Shown here piece by piece: positions 26,632 to 37,880 of a DNA stretch of 64,000 bases. The notes beneath the pieces were generated by a model. The model was not told the origin of the DNA and did no database searches. It was given only the letters and a program-made list of their open reading frames with translations. Within the stretch, counting starts at the first letter, position 1; each line of letters begins with the position of its first letter. Location of the stretch: positions 6,798,200 to 6,862,199 of the forward strand of contig NC_057005.1 in NCBI RefSeq assembly GCF_000002595.2, written 5' to 3'. The stretch is from Chlamydomonas reinhardtii (Eukaryota > Chlorophyta > Chlorophyceae > Chlamydomonadales > Chlamydomonadaceae). The position numbers and the translations under genes were made by a program.

Positions 26632-29600
26632 TCAATCATCATCATCATCCCAGTCCTCCTCCGCAAAGTTCTCGTCCACCTTCACCCCGGGGTCATGCAC
26701 GACATTGGACTTGAAGCCCTGCTGAGGGGGTGGCGGCGGCGGCGGCCCCCCAGACGCGCCACGGCGTGCGGGCGATGCCGGCGCAGCCATAACTTCGTCA
26801 CCGGGATGCAGGCGGCTGACAGCCGGCGGCGCAGGCCCGCGCGGCGCCACAGGCGGCCGCCCAGCGAGCCCGGGAGAGCTGGGAGCCCCCGAGGCTGGGG
26901 GCCCGGGTATCCGCCGCGCGGGCGAGGCAGGCGCCGCACCTGCTGGGGGAGCGGCGGGGACCTGTGGCCGCCGCGCTGGAGGCGGCGCAGCGGGCTTGCG
27001 CGGCGGCGCCTCTTCCTCCTCTTCCTCTTCGGAGTCCCAGTTCTCCTCCAGATGGTCCGTGCCGGCCGCGTGTTTGGCCATCTTTACCTCAGGGTTACGC
27101 TCCTCTTCCTCCTCCTCCTCCTCCTCGTCGTCGTCGTAGCGCTGCGCAGGCGCCGGGGCTGCCTTGGCAGGCGGCCTCGCCGACGAGCCGTTGCCGGTGC
27201 GGCCGCCAGGGCCCAGCGACGGCGCCGGCTGCGAGGTCCGCAGCCCCTCCGCTGACGCTCGGGCGATCGCCAGGTTGCTGCCGCTGTTCCTAGAGCTGGG
27301 CGCCGGCTGCTGCTGCCGAGGCTGTTGGGAGGTGCGCTGCTGGGAGCTGCGTTGCTGCTGCTGGCGGTGGCCCTGCTGCCCGCCCTCCTCGTCGCTGCTA
27401 TCCCAGTCGTCTTCCTCCCACTCCTCGCGGTTGCCTTCCGTGCCGGGCTGCTCGTGGTGGTGATGGGCCTGTGCATGGTGTGCAGCTGCGGCCCCGTTGA
27501 CACGGGCGCCATCAGACTCCCGGCTTCCGGGCCGGGTGCTGACCGCCGGCGGCGGGCCGCCGAGTGACAGCTTCTCAGCTGGCGGCGGCTTGTTGGCGCC
27601 CGCACTCAGCGGCTTGCTTCCCGCCCGGGACATCCCCGGCGAAGGCACCGACTCCGTCTCCCCATTGCCGCTGGCCCCCACGGCACCTGTGCGGCTGACG
27701 CCGCTCGGCCCCCGCGTAGGGCCGCCCGCTCCCGCCGGCCGGGCCCCCTCCGCCAGCTGCAGCCGCTCCCCGCGCTCGGCGCCCGCCCCTCCCGCAATTG
27801 CTGCGGCCGCTGCTGCGGCTGCCGAGGAAGCCGGGCCCCTGCCGGCGGCGCGGCCCTGGTCGCCGTTGAGCATGAGCCGCTCGTTCTGTGAGGAGGCTGT
27901 GGAGCCAGTGGTGCCGGGCCGCGACTGAGGCTGCTGCTGCTGCTGATGCTGATGCTGCTGGGCACCTGGGCCGGTGGAGCCGGTGGTGCCGGGCCGCGAG
28001 CCGGCAGCCGCTGCCGCCTCTGCCGCATCCTCCTCCTCTACGGGCAAGAAGCACAGGCGCAATGTGGAGTGAGGTTATGGTGTGGCATGCGAGCGTCTGG
28101 CAGGCTGCCCTGCGTCCGTGTCGCGCACCCCGTCATCGCCTTGTCACAACTCAATGCTTCCCAGAAACTACGCGTCATACACTCATACGCCCTGCTGCAC
28201 TCACCCTCGTCGTGCCAGCGGCTGCGCGCTTTGGGGTGCGGGTCGATGCGATCCTCTTCCTCCTCCTCCCGCTGCACCTGGCGCACCGGCGCCCGAATGA
28301 TGTTGGTGCCCATCTTGGGGTTGGCCAGCAGCGACCTGCGCACACAGCGGCAGAGGTGGGAGGCGCAGTGCCAAGGATGCGTCAGGGCCGAACAGCTGGC
28401 CGCGAGCCAGCCGCATCGCGGCCACCCCGCCCCCGTTCTTCCCATTCCTCTCAACCCACCCCCGCTCGCAGCACACCACGCCCGCGTTCACATCCCATCC
28501 CTCCTCCCCCCTCCCCTTGCCTCCACGCACGCACCGTGGCGAGGGCGGGCGGTTGCTGGCCGGCCCGGGCCCCGTGGCCATGGGTGACAAGGGCATGACC
28601 AGGTCCGGCTTCCGGGCGGGCGTGGGCAGGCCGCCGCCGCCGCCGATGGGGCCTATGGGAGGCCCGTCGTCGTCGCTGTCCTCCTCCAGCGCCGTTAGGA
28701 TCTGCTGCTTGGTGGTCGCCTGCAAAGGCCCGGCGCTTGCGTGTGGTTAAGAAGGGAAGTTGTGCTGCGTGCGTAGGTACGTTGCCCTCGCCCGTCGCGC
28801 CGTTGCGTTGCGGGTTGATTGCCAGTAGTCCGCACTAGGTATCGCATCTGGCAGTTGACAGCTCGCCTCCCCATCCCTTGTGATCAGCCCCTACCCACCC
28901 ACCCGGCACCCTTGCTCTTATGCATCCGGTTCAAGTTTGCCCGCTCCCTCTGGCCTTTGAGTTTGAAAACTTCGAGCCACCCACGCACCTTGAGGTTCTC
29001 GAGCTGCTTGGCCTGCGGCGTGTTGTTGCCGTCCAACTTCTTCTGCCGCGCATCCCGAATGGCCTCATACCAGCGCTCGTGGTCAGCTTTAGACTCGGCC
29101 TTAACGCGGAGCACGCGCTCCGGGAACTTCATCTGCGGCGGCGGTGGCGGCGACGCGGATGAAGCGGGTGTGGAAAAAGTGGGGGAAAGTGTAGTACCGC
29201 GCAACGTTAACAGGACCAGGCGGGACCGTGCCAGCACGACGCTGCGGTGCGCAGTTTGACATTGCAGCCACAACTACGGTATGCGCTCAAGGACTGAAGT
29301 GATGCTGACACTGTGGAGGAGGCCGTAGCACCGCATTCGTGGAAGGGGGCCAGCCACTTCCCCCCTCGAGGGACAGCAGCGCCTACAGGCTGCTGTTGCC
29401 CACTCCAGCCCCTGGTGATCCTGTTCCTGGCCCTCAATGACCCAGCTACACTCCTGATGAGCCCTGCGTCCATGGTCGGGGACTGGCGCCGAGCTCCACA
29501 CAGGGTCCAAAATACCCACACGCTGCTCCGGGGGTTAAGTGCCAGTTCGCCCGAACGCAGCCGCACGCCGGTGCGGCCTAGCTGAGGCACGCACCTCGAG

Positions 29601-29924
29601 TTTCTCATCCTCGAGCTTCTTGATATACTTAAGCTCATGGATAGCGAACACTTCGATATCCCCGCTCCCATCCTTGAGGTCTTTCAGGTCCTTGGGGTCC
29701 TTTGCGTACAGGAGCGTGTCCGAAGTGAGCTCGAAGTACCTCCGTTGATACTTGCTCGTCTGCGCAACAGGGGAGACCCGCAAGAGCAAGCGCCGGTGAG
29801 CAGCGGGGCACGCAGGACCCTGCAGCAAACACGGTTGACGCTGGAATCCGTTCCCTACCAAGAAGCTGCGCTTGTCATCCTTTTTCTTCTTTAGCAGAAA
29901 GCCGTCGATGATGATAGCGGACAT
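26632..29924 (-). CDS. PH-domain protein with long disordered tail and acidic-Trp motifs (698 aa)
   Basis: Six exons in phase: 29859-29924, 29595-29759, 28989-29132, 28535-28719, 28205-28335, 26632-28037. The first three form a complete pleckstrin-homology domain (residues 2 to about 105): 'IDGFLLKKKKDDKRSFL', 'YQRRYFELTSDTLLYAKD', 'RVLRVKAESKADHERWYEAI' with the invariant helix Trp. The rest is disordered, with poly-Ala, Gln/His and Pro runs, a repeated 'SRPGTTGST', and three acidic clusters around Trp: 'REEWEEDDWDSSDEE', 'ENWDSEEEE' and the very C-terminus 'AEEDWDDDDD'. PH domains bind phosphoinositides or proteins; no enzyme domain is present. The acidic-Trp motifs look like short protein-docking motifs. 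ATG 29924 is used because upstream codons lack an ATG. Confidence 0.85.
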
Positions 29925-30778
29925 TCCTCCGCTTCGCGCGGAAGCTGGCACGCCAGCCCCGTTCCCAGGTCACCGCTGTATCGATACTAGGTAGTCAAGA
30001 AACTATGCAGCAACTTTGCGCCAGGAAGTCGGTCAGCCTCAGTCACGAATTAGAAGCCGAATGTGCGGTGCCCCACAAGTCAACCTGAGGCTTCAGCCAT
30101 TTTAGGTGTAATCATGAAACTGCTTTCTATGAGATCAAGTACTCTCCTCTACAAGCAGGGTGGAGGAGGCCCTTCCCATCACCAGGGCAGGATGGGCTGT
30201 GTGCGCCGGGCCGTACCATGTCGCTGTGGTGCCTCCAGCGGTCCAGCCTGGTTTCTAGGCGACAGTCTGGGACCAGGGCACAGCACCCCTCAGCTGTTGC
30301 CAGGGAGTCAGCGTGTTGGCCGGGGTGCGGGGTCGCGGGGTGCGGGATGGTACGTGGGGCAGCCCGAGATGTGGGAACCCGAGATGTTGCCTGAGATGTT
30401 GCCGACTTGCCGCGCTTGCGTTTGGGTCCACACGGGGAACTGCACACAGTTCGCTTCCAGTACCAGCACGTACGTGTAGTATAACAATGAGCGAAGCACC
30501 CATGCAACACTTCATGACGTGCCCGGGCGGCCTCACGGCCCACCATATCTCCGCCCATCTCGCCGCCCCTGTCACGGCCCAGCTTTCCCTCCCTCCGGAT
30601 ACTTCCCACCGAACACCGCAACCTAACCTCCCCCGATCGCCGCCTGCACCCAATACATAACTATGCTGTCGTATTCTTCGCTTCTGTTGCGACTAGCATG
30701 AAAAGATATGTGGAAGATGATGCGAAACGTCCGTGACGCCACCAGCCCGATTGCCGCTGGACTCAGCACTTGCCCTTC
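29925..30778. other. Spacer upstream of PH-domain gene
   Basis: Promoter and leader of the PH gene plus the 3' UTR of the first eight-cysteine gene. No further feature is recognised. Confidence 0.5.
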
Positions 30779-32098
30779 TCACTTCTTGGCAGGCCCTGCA
30801 GAGGACGTGCCGCTGGCGCTCGCGGGGCAGGTGTCGCCAAAGTACAACTTGTACGGCTGGCCCACAGTGGCGCACGTGCGCTCGAAGTACTTGCTCACTG
30901 GGAGGGGGGCCGGGGTGGGGAGACGGGCCGGCACGCGGCAGAGGGATGGGGCGCGGTGGTCAGCAGGGTGGTGGCGGCATGAGTCGGTGCCCATGCAGTG
31001 TGTGCGTGCGTGGAGCGTGCTAGTCCGTTGTGCAGGCCTGCTCCCTGCAGTGACGTGCACACTCACATATGTAGTACTGGTTCACGTCGTTGTTGGTGAA
31101 GGACTTGATCAGATCCAGCATTGCGGGCGAGCAGGAGCAGAGCTGCCAGGGGTACGTAGTGGGAGGGCGGGCGGGAGGGAAGGCGAGTTAAGAGTGAAGG
31201 CAGGGGCAGGGGCAGAGGCAGGCGGCTCAAAGGGTGGGTTGCGTGAGGCGGGGCCGCATCAGCCGCGCGTGCTTCCGTGCTAAGCTGCCGTCATGCGCAG
31301 GGTCGGGGTCCCCGGGTTGCCACAATTGCCAGCCCACAGGTCACTGCCGGCCCTCCCGGCTGCATGCGCCCTGACCACCATGATACCTCCCTGACAGGAC
31401 CCAGGTCAGCGCTCACCGCCTTGTTGAACTTGACAGTAGCCTGCGTGCGTGTCAGTGTTGGCCATCACACGCCGGGATAAGGGCTCGCATCAGTGACTTG
31501 CCGCATGCCACGACACGCTGTCATTGAATGGGGTGCGCCGCCCCCTCGGTTGCATCATTTCCACCACCCGCCCTCCACACGCACACATACACACATACAC
31601 ATACGCACACAAATCCTGGCCTCACTAAGCACAATAATCTCAATGCCCGCAACACCCACCCACCCACCCACCCACCCACCCACCCACCCACCCACCCACC
31701 CACCCACCCACCCACCCACCCACCCACCTTGCAGCAATTGACGGAGGGCGCATCCGCCTTGTCCAGGAAGGCGCTCAGCTGCTTGTCAGACAGCTGCAGG
31801 CAGGCAGGCAGGCGCCAGCAGAAACAGGGGTGGGGGGCCGGGGGGAAGGGCGGGCACACACTCCAGGAGGGCTCAGGCCAGCCTGCCGTGCGCCAGCCGC
31901 ATTCCGGCAAACAGGGTTTCATAACCCTGCAGGCGCTCCTCGCCGCAGCCCTGCCCCGAGCGGGCCCACCTTGGCCGCGTGCCTGTCAGGCTAGCTGCTT
32001 GTCCCGCTAGCTGCGCACTTGGGTTCCAAACACGACACGCGGGCCCCACCAGCGGCCCGGCGCCCCCCTCCCCCGGCTCGCCGCCTGCAGCACCGAGA

Positions 32099-32148
<50 letters not shown>

Positions 32149-33043
32149 CACACACACACATGCACATGCACATGCACATGCCCGCACCTGCACGGCGCCT
32201 GGCGACGTGGCTGCCCCGGGGTCAATGCCCAGGGCGTCAGAGGCGTACGACATCTCGTCCGCGCATTGCGCCTGCAGATCCATCCTGCAGTCGCACAGAG
32301 GAAGAGGAGGGCGGCATTCGGGCACTGCTGGTCGGAGGGCGCAAGCATGGTGGCAACGGGGCAGCAGAGCGGTGGGCGCCCAGGAAGGAAGAAACTCGTA
32401 AAGCAACTAGGAAGCAGGCAGGGTTGCCTTGGAAGCAGCAGGCCGGGACCCACCTGCTGACCCACGCACAGTCTAGCTCGTACACCCGCCCTCATCATCT
32501 CCCTTCGTTCACACATCACGCTACGGCATGGCTCGGGCTAGCGCTCGGTGCTCTCCACCCCCCACGGTCCACTCAATCACAGTCGTCTCACACTCACCCA
32601 GCGGAGATGCACTCCGAAGGCAGCGCCGCCATCTCGTCCGCATTGGACGCCGCAGCCCGCGCATTGGCAGCGAGCTTCCGTACCGGTGTGTTGGCGGCAG
32701 TGATCACACCCAGCGACGCCGCCACCACCAGCAGCGTTACCGCCGCGGCGCCAGTGCGCAGCCGCCAGCGGCCGCCGCCGCCCACACCGCCGCCGCCGCC
32801 GGCTGCGCCGCCGCTAAGACCCGTGGAGCGCTTGCCTGGGTGTGGCGTGTTCTTGCGTCCGATACGGCGGGCGAGCCCGGCGGAGGTCGAGGTTGGCAGC
32901 ACGCCTGCGGCGGCGGTGGCTGCAGCGGCGCCGGCAACGAAGCTGGGGCTGGCGTTGCAGCCGTTGGCGCCGGAGGCGCCGCCGCTGCCACCATCCGCAG
33001 CAGTGGCGGCGTCGCTATCCGCGAAGCGGCACTTTCGGGTCAT
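30779..33043 (-). CDS. Eight-cysteine-motif protein 1, membrane-anchored (275 aa)
   Basis: Six exons in phase: 32598-33043, 32188-32284, 31728-31793, 31417-31440 (24 bp), 31067-31142, 30779-30897. Residues 1 to about 100 are basic and Gly/Ala-rich, followed by one hydrophobic segment ('GAAAVTLLVVAASLGVITAA'), so the protein is probably a type II membrane protein with the cysteine domain outside the cytosol. The domain has Cys at 145, 156, 201-202, 213, 215, 245 and 260: the order C, C, CC, CXC, C, C. Conserved with its two neighbours are 'CSCSPAMLDLIKSFTNNDV', 'KYFERTC' and 'LYFGDTCP'. That cysteine order is the one of plant lipid-transfer and 2S-albumin-like proteins, although the C2-CC spacing (44) is longer than in plants. 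Function unknown; lipid binding is an inference. Confidence 0.8.
31651..31730. repeat. (CCCA)n / (TGGG)n array at a splice donor
   Basis: About 19-20 tandem tetranucleotides. On the sense strand the array begins inside the donor of exon 3 of the eight-cysteine gene (AAG followed by GTGGGTGGGT). Confidence 0.95.
32101..32180. repeat. (CA)n microsatellite in eight-cysteine gene 1 intron 2
   Basis: A pure CA run to about 32146, then CACATG-interrupted repeats reaching the exon 2 donor. Confidence 0.95.
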
Positions 33044-34251
33044 GACTACGAAATTGCTTGCAGTGCTAGCTGCAGCCGTGGTACTGCTCGCTTTTGCAGG
33101 TGCTGCTGCTTGCGTGGACGCCGTAGGGCTGCGTGCGCTGCCGTGGGGTGGGGTGGGGTGGGTGCCCGGGTCGCTGTCCGTGGGGATCGCAAGACAAGGG
33201 TAAGGGCTCCCGTGACTTGAGTTGCAAACATACATCCTTGCTACGCCCCGCCGCGGTGCGTGAGCGAGGTCCTGATGAGGCCGGGCTGTCACCACGCACT
33301 GCGCTGCGCTTGACAGCTGCAGCAGGCCCGGGACCCGCCGCCCTGCTGGCCGGCAGTGACACTGAGACTGAGGTGGTCCCCTCCGGCCCTCGGCGAGATC
33401 TGCCGAGCAATTAATAACGAACGTTGTCTGATTGCGGTTTGACAGCGCGCCTGCTGCTGAGCAACCCTGGTCGGAGCGAGCACATCGGTTCGCCTCCTCC
33501 CGTCCCATCCGTCATGCGTATCCTGATAGCTATGTACCGGTCCTGGTCTCGTGTGTCCGTGTTCGTCCCATCGAGTCCCTCAGCTTTCGTCAGGGCGCTC
33601 GGACAAGCAGTTGCCACGTTGTTGTTACAGCATGCACGGCACAGGGCAGTGCCCCACCAACGCCGGAGCGTGGGGGCAAGTGCCCCGGCTTCCAGGCACA
33701 CTTGACTGCAACGCATGCATAGACAAGTCGTGCGTATAAAAGCAGCAGGGAACCCCTGTGTACAAGTCTCAACAATGTTGCTGGTCGCAGAATCTGGCCC
33801 CACGCACCTGCCGCCCGCAGTCCCCAGCACATACCACCTGCCACCACCTGACCCGGCGCGAGCACATGCTGAGTGCCGCCGCCCCCTCGCTCCATCCCCC
33901 GCCGCAGCCGCCACCACCATGTATTGCTACCCGCATCACCCGCCGCCCACTGGGCGCCTTCAGCGAATGCAGGTTTCCTTCACTCCGCAACCTCCATGTG
34001 CAGCATTCTACGTACATCTATCTATCGCGCACCCCACTACCTTAGAGCAACCTCACATGTTGCGCGCACACCATCTCGCTCCACGACCCGCCACAGGGGT
34101 CACCAAAGATAGCACCTACCTGTGCACAACACGCACCTACTACTGGCGCGCCGGCACGGCGCTCCGCCTTCCCCCCTCTTGCCCCCTCCGCCCCTACCTC
34201 CCGCCCGCCCGCCCGCCTCGAGCGAGGCAACGCGGCGCCCAAGCAATCTAT
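33044..34251. other. Spacer between eight-cysteine genes 1 and 2
   Basis: Promoter of gene 1 and 3' UTR of gene 2. The frame of gene 1 is open upstream to a possible alternative ATG near 33230, which would lengthen the cytosolic tail. No other gene is recognised. Confidence 0.5.
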
Positions 34252-34831
34252 CTATGGCTTCTTCTTGCCGGCCGGGCACGTTGCGTCCATGTACAGGGTG
34301 AAGGGCGAGCCCAAGGGCTTGCAGCGCTTTTCCAGATACTTGGCCACTGCAGGCAGGCAGCAGGCAGGCAGCGGGCAGGCAGGTGCGGCAGTCAGCAGCG
34401 GACATCAGGTGCAGCAGACGCAGCAGGTGGAGACGCGTGCGGAGGTGCGTGGGGTCAGCACAGCGGCGGGAGAGCGCGCTAGTGTGCGTGGGTAGTCCAA
34501 GTGGAGGTGCGGGAGCCTAACCAAAAGCGAGGGCGCCGGGCGACACAACGCCCCGGCCAGCTGGACGCCCCGGCTGCGCTTGACCTCCCAGCTCCCCCAC
34601 CCGCCGCCCTGCCTCCCTCCCTCTTCCTCCCTCCCTCCTTCCCTCCCTCTCCTTCCCTCCCTCTCCCTCCCTCTGCTGCCCGCCTGCTGCTGCTGCTCAC
34701 CCTCGCGGTACTGCGCCACGTCGTTGTTGGTGAAGGACTGCGGCCGGTGGGTGGGGTGGACGGCCGGCAGGTGCGTAGGGGTCGTGAGGCAGGCGGGAGA
34801 GGGGGGGCGGCAGAGGGGTGCCCAGCAGCAT

Positions 34832-34869
<38 letters not shown>

Positions 34870-36219
34870 GAGCGCTTTCGCTTCGTTCTTGACACACACA
34901 AACACAGAGTCAACAGGTGCGCGCCGCGGTGGTGGCGGTGCCCACCGACCAGCCTGTGTGCACGTCCCTGCCTGTTCCTGGGGCTGCCCCACGTGTAGCG
35001 GCTCTGGACACACGGCTACCTGCGCCACCACCACACCCAGCATCCGAATACCATTCACATGCATACAGTCACACACACAGTCACACACACGCCCGCACCT
35101 TGACCAGCTCCAGCACGGGGGGCGAGCAGGAGCAGTACTGCGGAGCAAGGAGGGGCAACACGCACCGCGTTTGTTTCCGTCACAGCGTCTGGGCAACCAA
35201 CAACGCAGTACACCGACTCGCTCACCCTGCAGGTCATTCCCCTGGACCCCGCAGTGCATCCCAACCCGCCACTCAGCCTTCGCCAGCAGGTCCCAACACA
35301 CAACGAGCCCCAGACACGCACACCGCTGCAGCGAGCTGCCGCAGCAGATCACCACCTGCCTACCAGCACCCCGCTGCGCACCAGCAGCTCGTGCGAGCGC
35401 ACCAAGCTAGCTGGTGACAATCGGGTAAACACAAGGCAGTAGGGCACCCACCCACCCACCCACCCACGCACCCACCCACCAACCCCCGGCACCACTCACG
35501 GCGTTGTTGAAGGTCACAGTGGCGTCGCAGCAGGCCTTGCCGGGCGGCGGCGCCGTCTCCAGGTACTGCCGCAGCTTGCCTGTGTCCACCTGCAGGCAGA
35601 TGGGCAGATGGGGCGGGGTGGGAGGGGGGAGTGGGGCAGGTGGGCAGGTGGGCGTGTGCGGCAGCGCGGGCGCGGGGGCGTCGCTCGATTGCTGCAGGCC
35701 GCGCCGCCGCAAGCAGCCGGCAGCCGGCAGCCACCCGTGGCGAGTGGCTAGGTGCCCGCCGGTGCTGAAGGGACGACGACTGCACGCACGCACCTGGATG
35801 TTGGACACGTCGGTGTTGGGCGCCAGGCCGAAGGCCTTGCTGGCTACTTCCAGCTCCTTGTTGCACGAGTTCTGGACTGCAGGGGGCAGGGAGTGATAAC
35901 AAGTAATAAGGTTGCAGAGCGTAAGGGAATGCAGCTGAGGGCCCGAGGAGCGGCGCGTACGTGTCCGGGGCGGGGCGCCACATTACTATTGGGGCCCCGC
36001 CCGACACGACAGCAACTCTACTGATCCACGGATCGACTTACGTGCCAGCCCCGCCTGGATGCACTCGGGCGGCACTGCCGGTGACGCCGCCTGCTGCAGC
36101 AGCGCGCGCCGGCCCCCGCCCCCGCCGGCCGCCGCACTCGCGCCACCGGCGCAAAAGGCAGCCACGACGACCACAACTGCGGCGGCGGCCAACGGCCTGG
36201 TGCTGAAGTGGACGGCCAT
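34252..36219 (-). CDS. Eight-cysteine-motif protein 2, secreted (173 aa)
   Basis: Six exons in phase: 36042-36219, 35794-35876, 35500-35589, 35099-35137, 34701-34737, 34252-34346. A signal peptide is clear (short basic start, 'AAAAVVVVVAAFCAGGASA'), with cleavage expected near residue 30. The mature protein of about 140 residues is one domain with Cys at 53, 64, 107-108, 119, 121, 151 and 166. 'YCSCSPPVLELVK', 'SFTNNDVAQY', 'KYLEKRC' and 'LYMDATCP' match gene 1 closely. It ends in a basic tail (KKKP). All eight cysteines are pairable, as expected for a disulfide-stabilised helical bundle in the secretory pathway or cell wall. No catalytic motif is visible. It is the shortest and cleanest member of the cluster, so the best one for structure comparison. 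Confidence 0.85.
34826..34910. repeat. (CA)n with diverged composite core in eight-cysteine gene 2 intron 4
   Basis: A CA run (about 34832-34867) is followed by a GC-rich core 'gggagcgctttcgcttcgtt' and a second CACACA stretch. Read on the minus strand this resembles the TG-flanked GAAACGAAAGC core found in two other introns. Confidence 0.75.
35450..35482. repeat. (CCCA)n array in eight-cysteine gene 2 intron 3
   Basis: A short run of CCCA units about 12 bases past the donor of exon 3. Confidence 0.9.
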
Positions 36220-36798
36220 TTTGTGGGGTATGCTTGCTTGCTCGGATAGAAGGTCTTGCTGAGGAGTGCTGAGGAGTGTTGAGCGCGAGGACTGAATGGG
36301 TCAAGCAGGTTTAGCACCTCGCGAGAAGCCCGGGGCATTTTGTGCTCGACAGCTTCGCCCAGAGCTGGAGCCGGACTGATCGAGCCCTTGGACGGCCCAG
36401 TTGGGATCCTGGAACCTGCTGGATTTGGGAGCCCTTGGACGCCCGCTCGGGAGCTCTCAAGACCCATTCTACTCTAACAAGGATGAAGCAACCGAAATTC
36501 GCCTTACCCAGATTGCCAAGCCGGAACACTCGAACTGCAGACCCGCGGGTACCTCCACTGCTGCCATTTGCCTCTTCCCCCTCGTTCGTCAACATACAGC
36601 GCCCCCACCCCCTTTGCCACCGCCTTTTGTCACCGCCGCCAAGCGCGCCCATCAGGCTGCAACATAGAAACATACAATTGCACTGTAAAGCATCGCCGAT
36701 ACCAACCTATCAACTTCCAGCGCGCCTGCCTCCTCATGCACAGCGCCTCTGAACACGTGAATTTGCGACTAGCAGGCCGCCAGCAGCCATGCGACTCT
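36220..36798. other. Spacer between eight-cysteine genes 2 and 3
   Basis: Promoter of gene 2 and 3' UTR of gene 3. No feature is recognised. Confidence 0.5.
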
Positions 36799-37842
36799 CT
36801 AGATTGGGTGCTCCGGGCACTGCAGGGCAGGCGTCGGGGGCAACAGCAGGCGAGGCGCAGCAGAAGCGGTTAAAGGATGACCGGCCCAGAACCTCCACAC
36901 ATGTCTTACAGGCATGCCCACCCTACTGTGCCCCCTGTGCGCTGATTTGCGGATCTTCCGCAATTGCACACACACATTTTACACCACGCGGACGGACAGC
37001 CCTCGCTCCACACCACGACTCACATTGTCGTCCATGTAAACCACGGGAATCGGGCGGTTGACCTGCCCACAGTTCTTGCTCAAATAGCTGGCGACTGCGC
37101 GGCAGTCAACAAACGTGTCGGAGGGGGAAGCGGATGGCAGGTCAGCAGGCGGGTTGGGTCTTGGGACGCAGGAGCACGTGCTCGTGGCGCAGCCTTACAC
37201 AATCAAAGCGGACGGGGGCTGCTGCTTGTGCTGGCGGTCTGCTCCAACTCAATGCTCCATCTTTGATACCTCCATTTCGATACAGCCCCACGGTACAGCC
37301 CCCAACCAACGTCTGTCGCGGGCTGCCGCCTGCCACGGCTGACTCACCCGTCCGCAGCTGGTCCCACTGCACAAACTCCTCAAACTCGTCGCGCATGGCC
37401 GGGGCGCAGAGGCAGTACTGCAGAACGCGGCGCGTGGGTGAGTATAAGAGAGAGTGGCGAGTGGATAGGCAGGTGGGATGGCGCTGCGGCACAGTGCAGA
37501 CGTGGCAGAGGCCACTGGCGCATGTGTCGGCCATTTCCCCTTGGTGCTTCCCCTGTGCTTTCTTTGCAAACAAGTACGCCCACATGCACGCACTATCTGG
37601 TTGTAACACACACGCACAAGATTATTTCCCATTGTGTGTTCCCTTCCTAAACACGCTTGCGCAACCCCGCCCCCCCACCAGGTTTATGAAGGCGCCGGCT
37701 GCCTCGCAGCACTGGGCAGAGGGGGGCGTGGTGCGCTTGTCCAGGTAGTCCGCCAGCCGCTCCAGGGGCAGCTGCAGGCGGGCGTGTCGGCGGCAGCAGC
37801 CAGCAGGTTTGTGCGGTTTGTGTGTTAGAAGGCACGTCGGGC

Positions 37843-37880
<38 letters not shown>

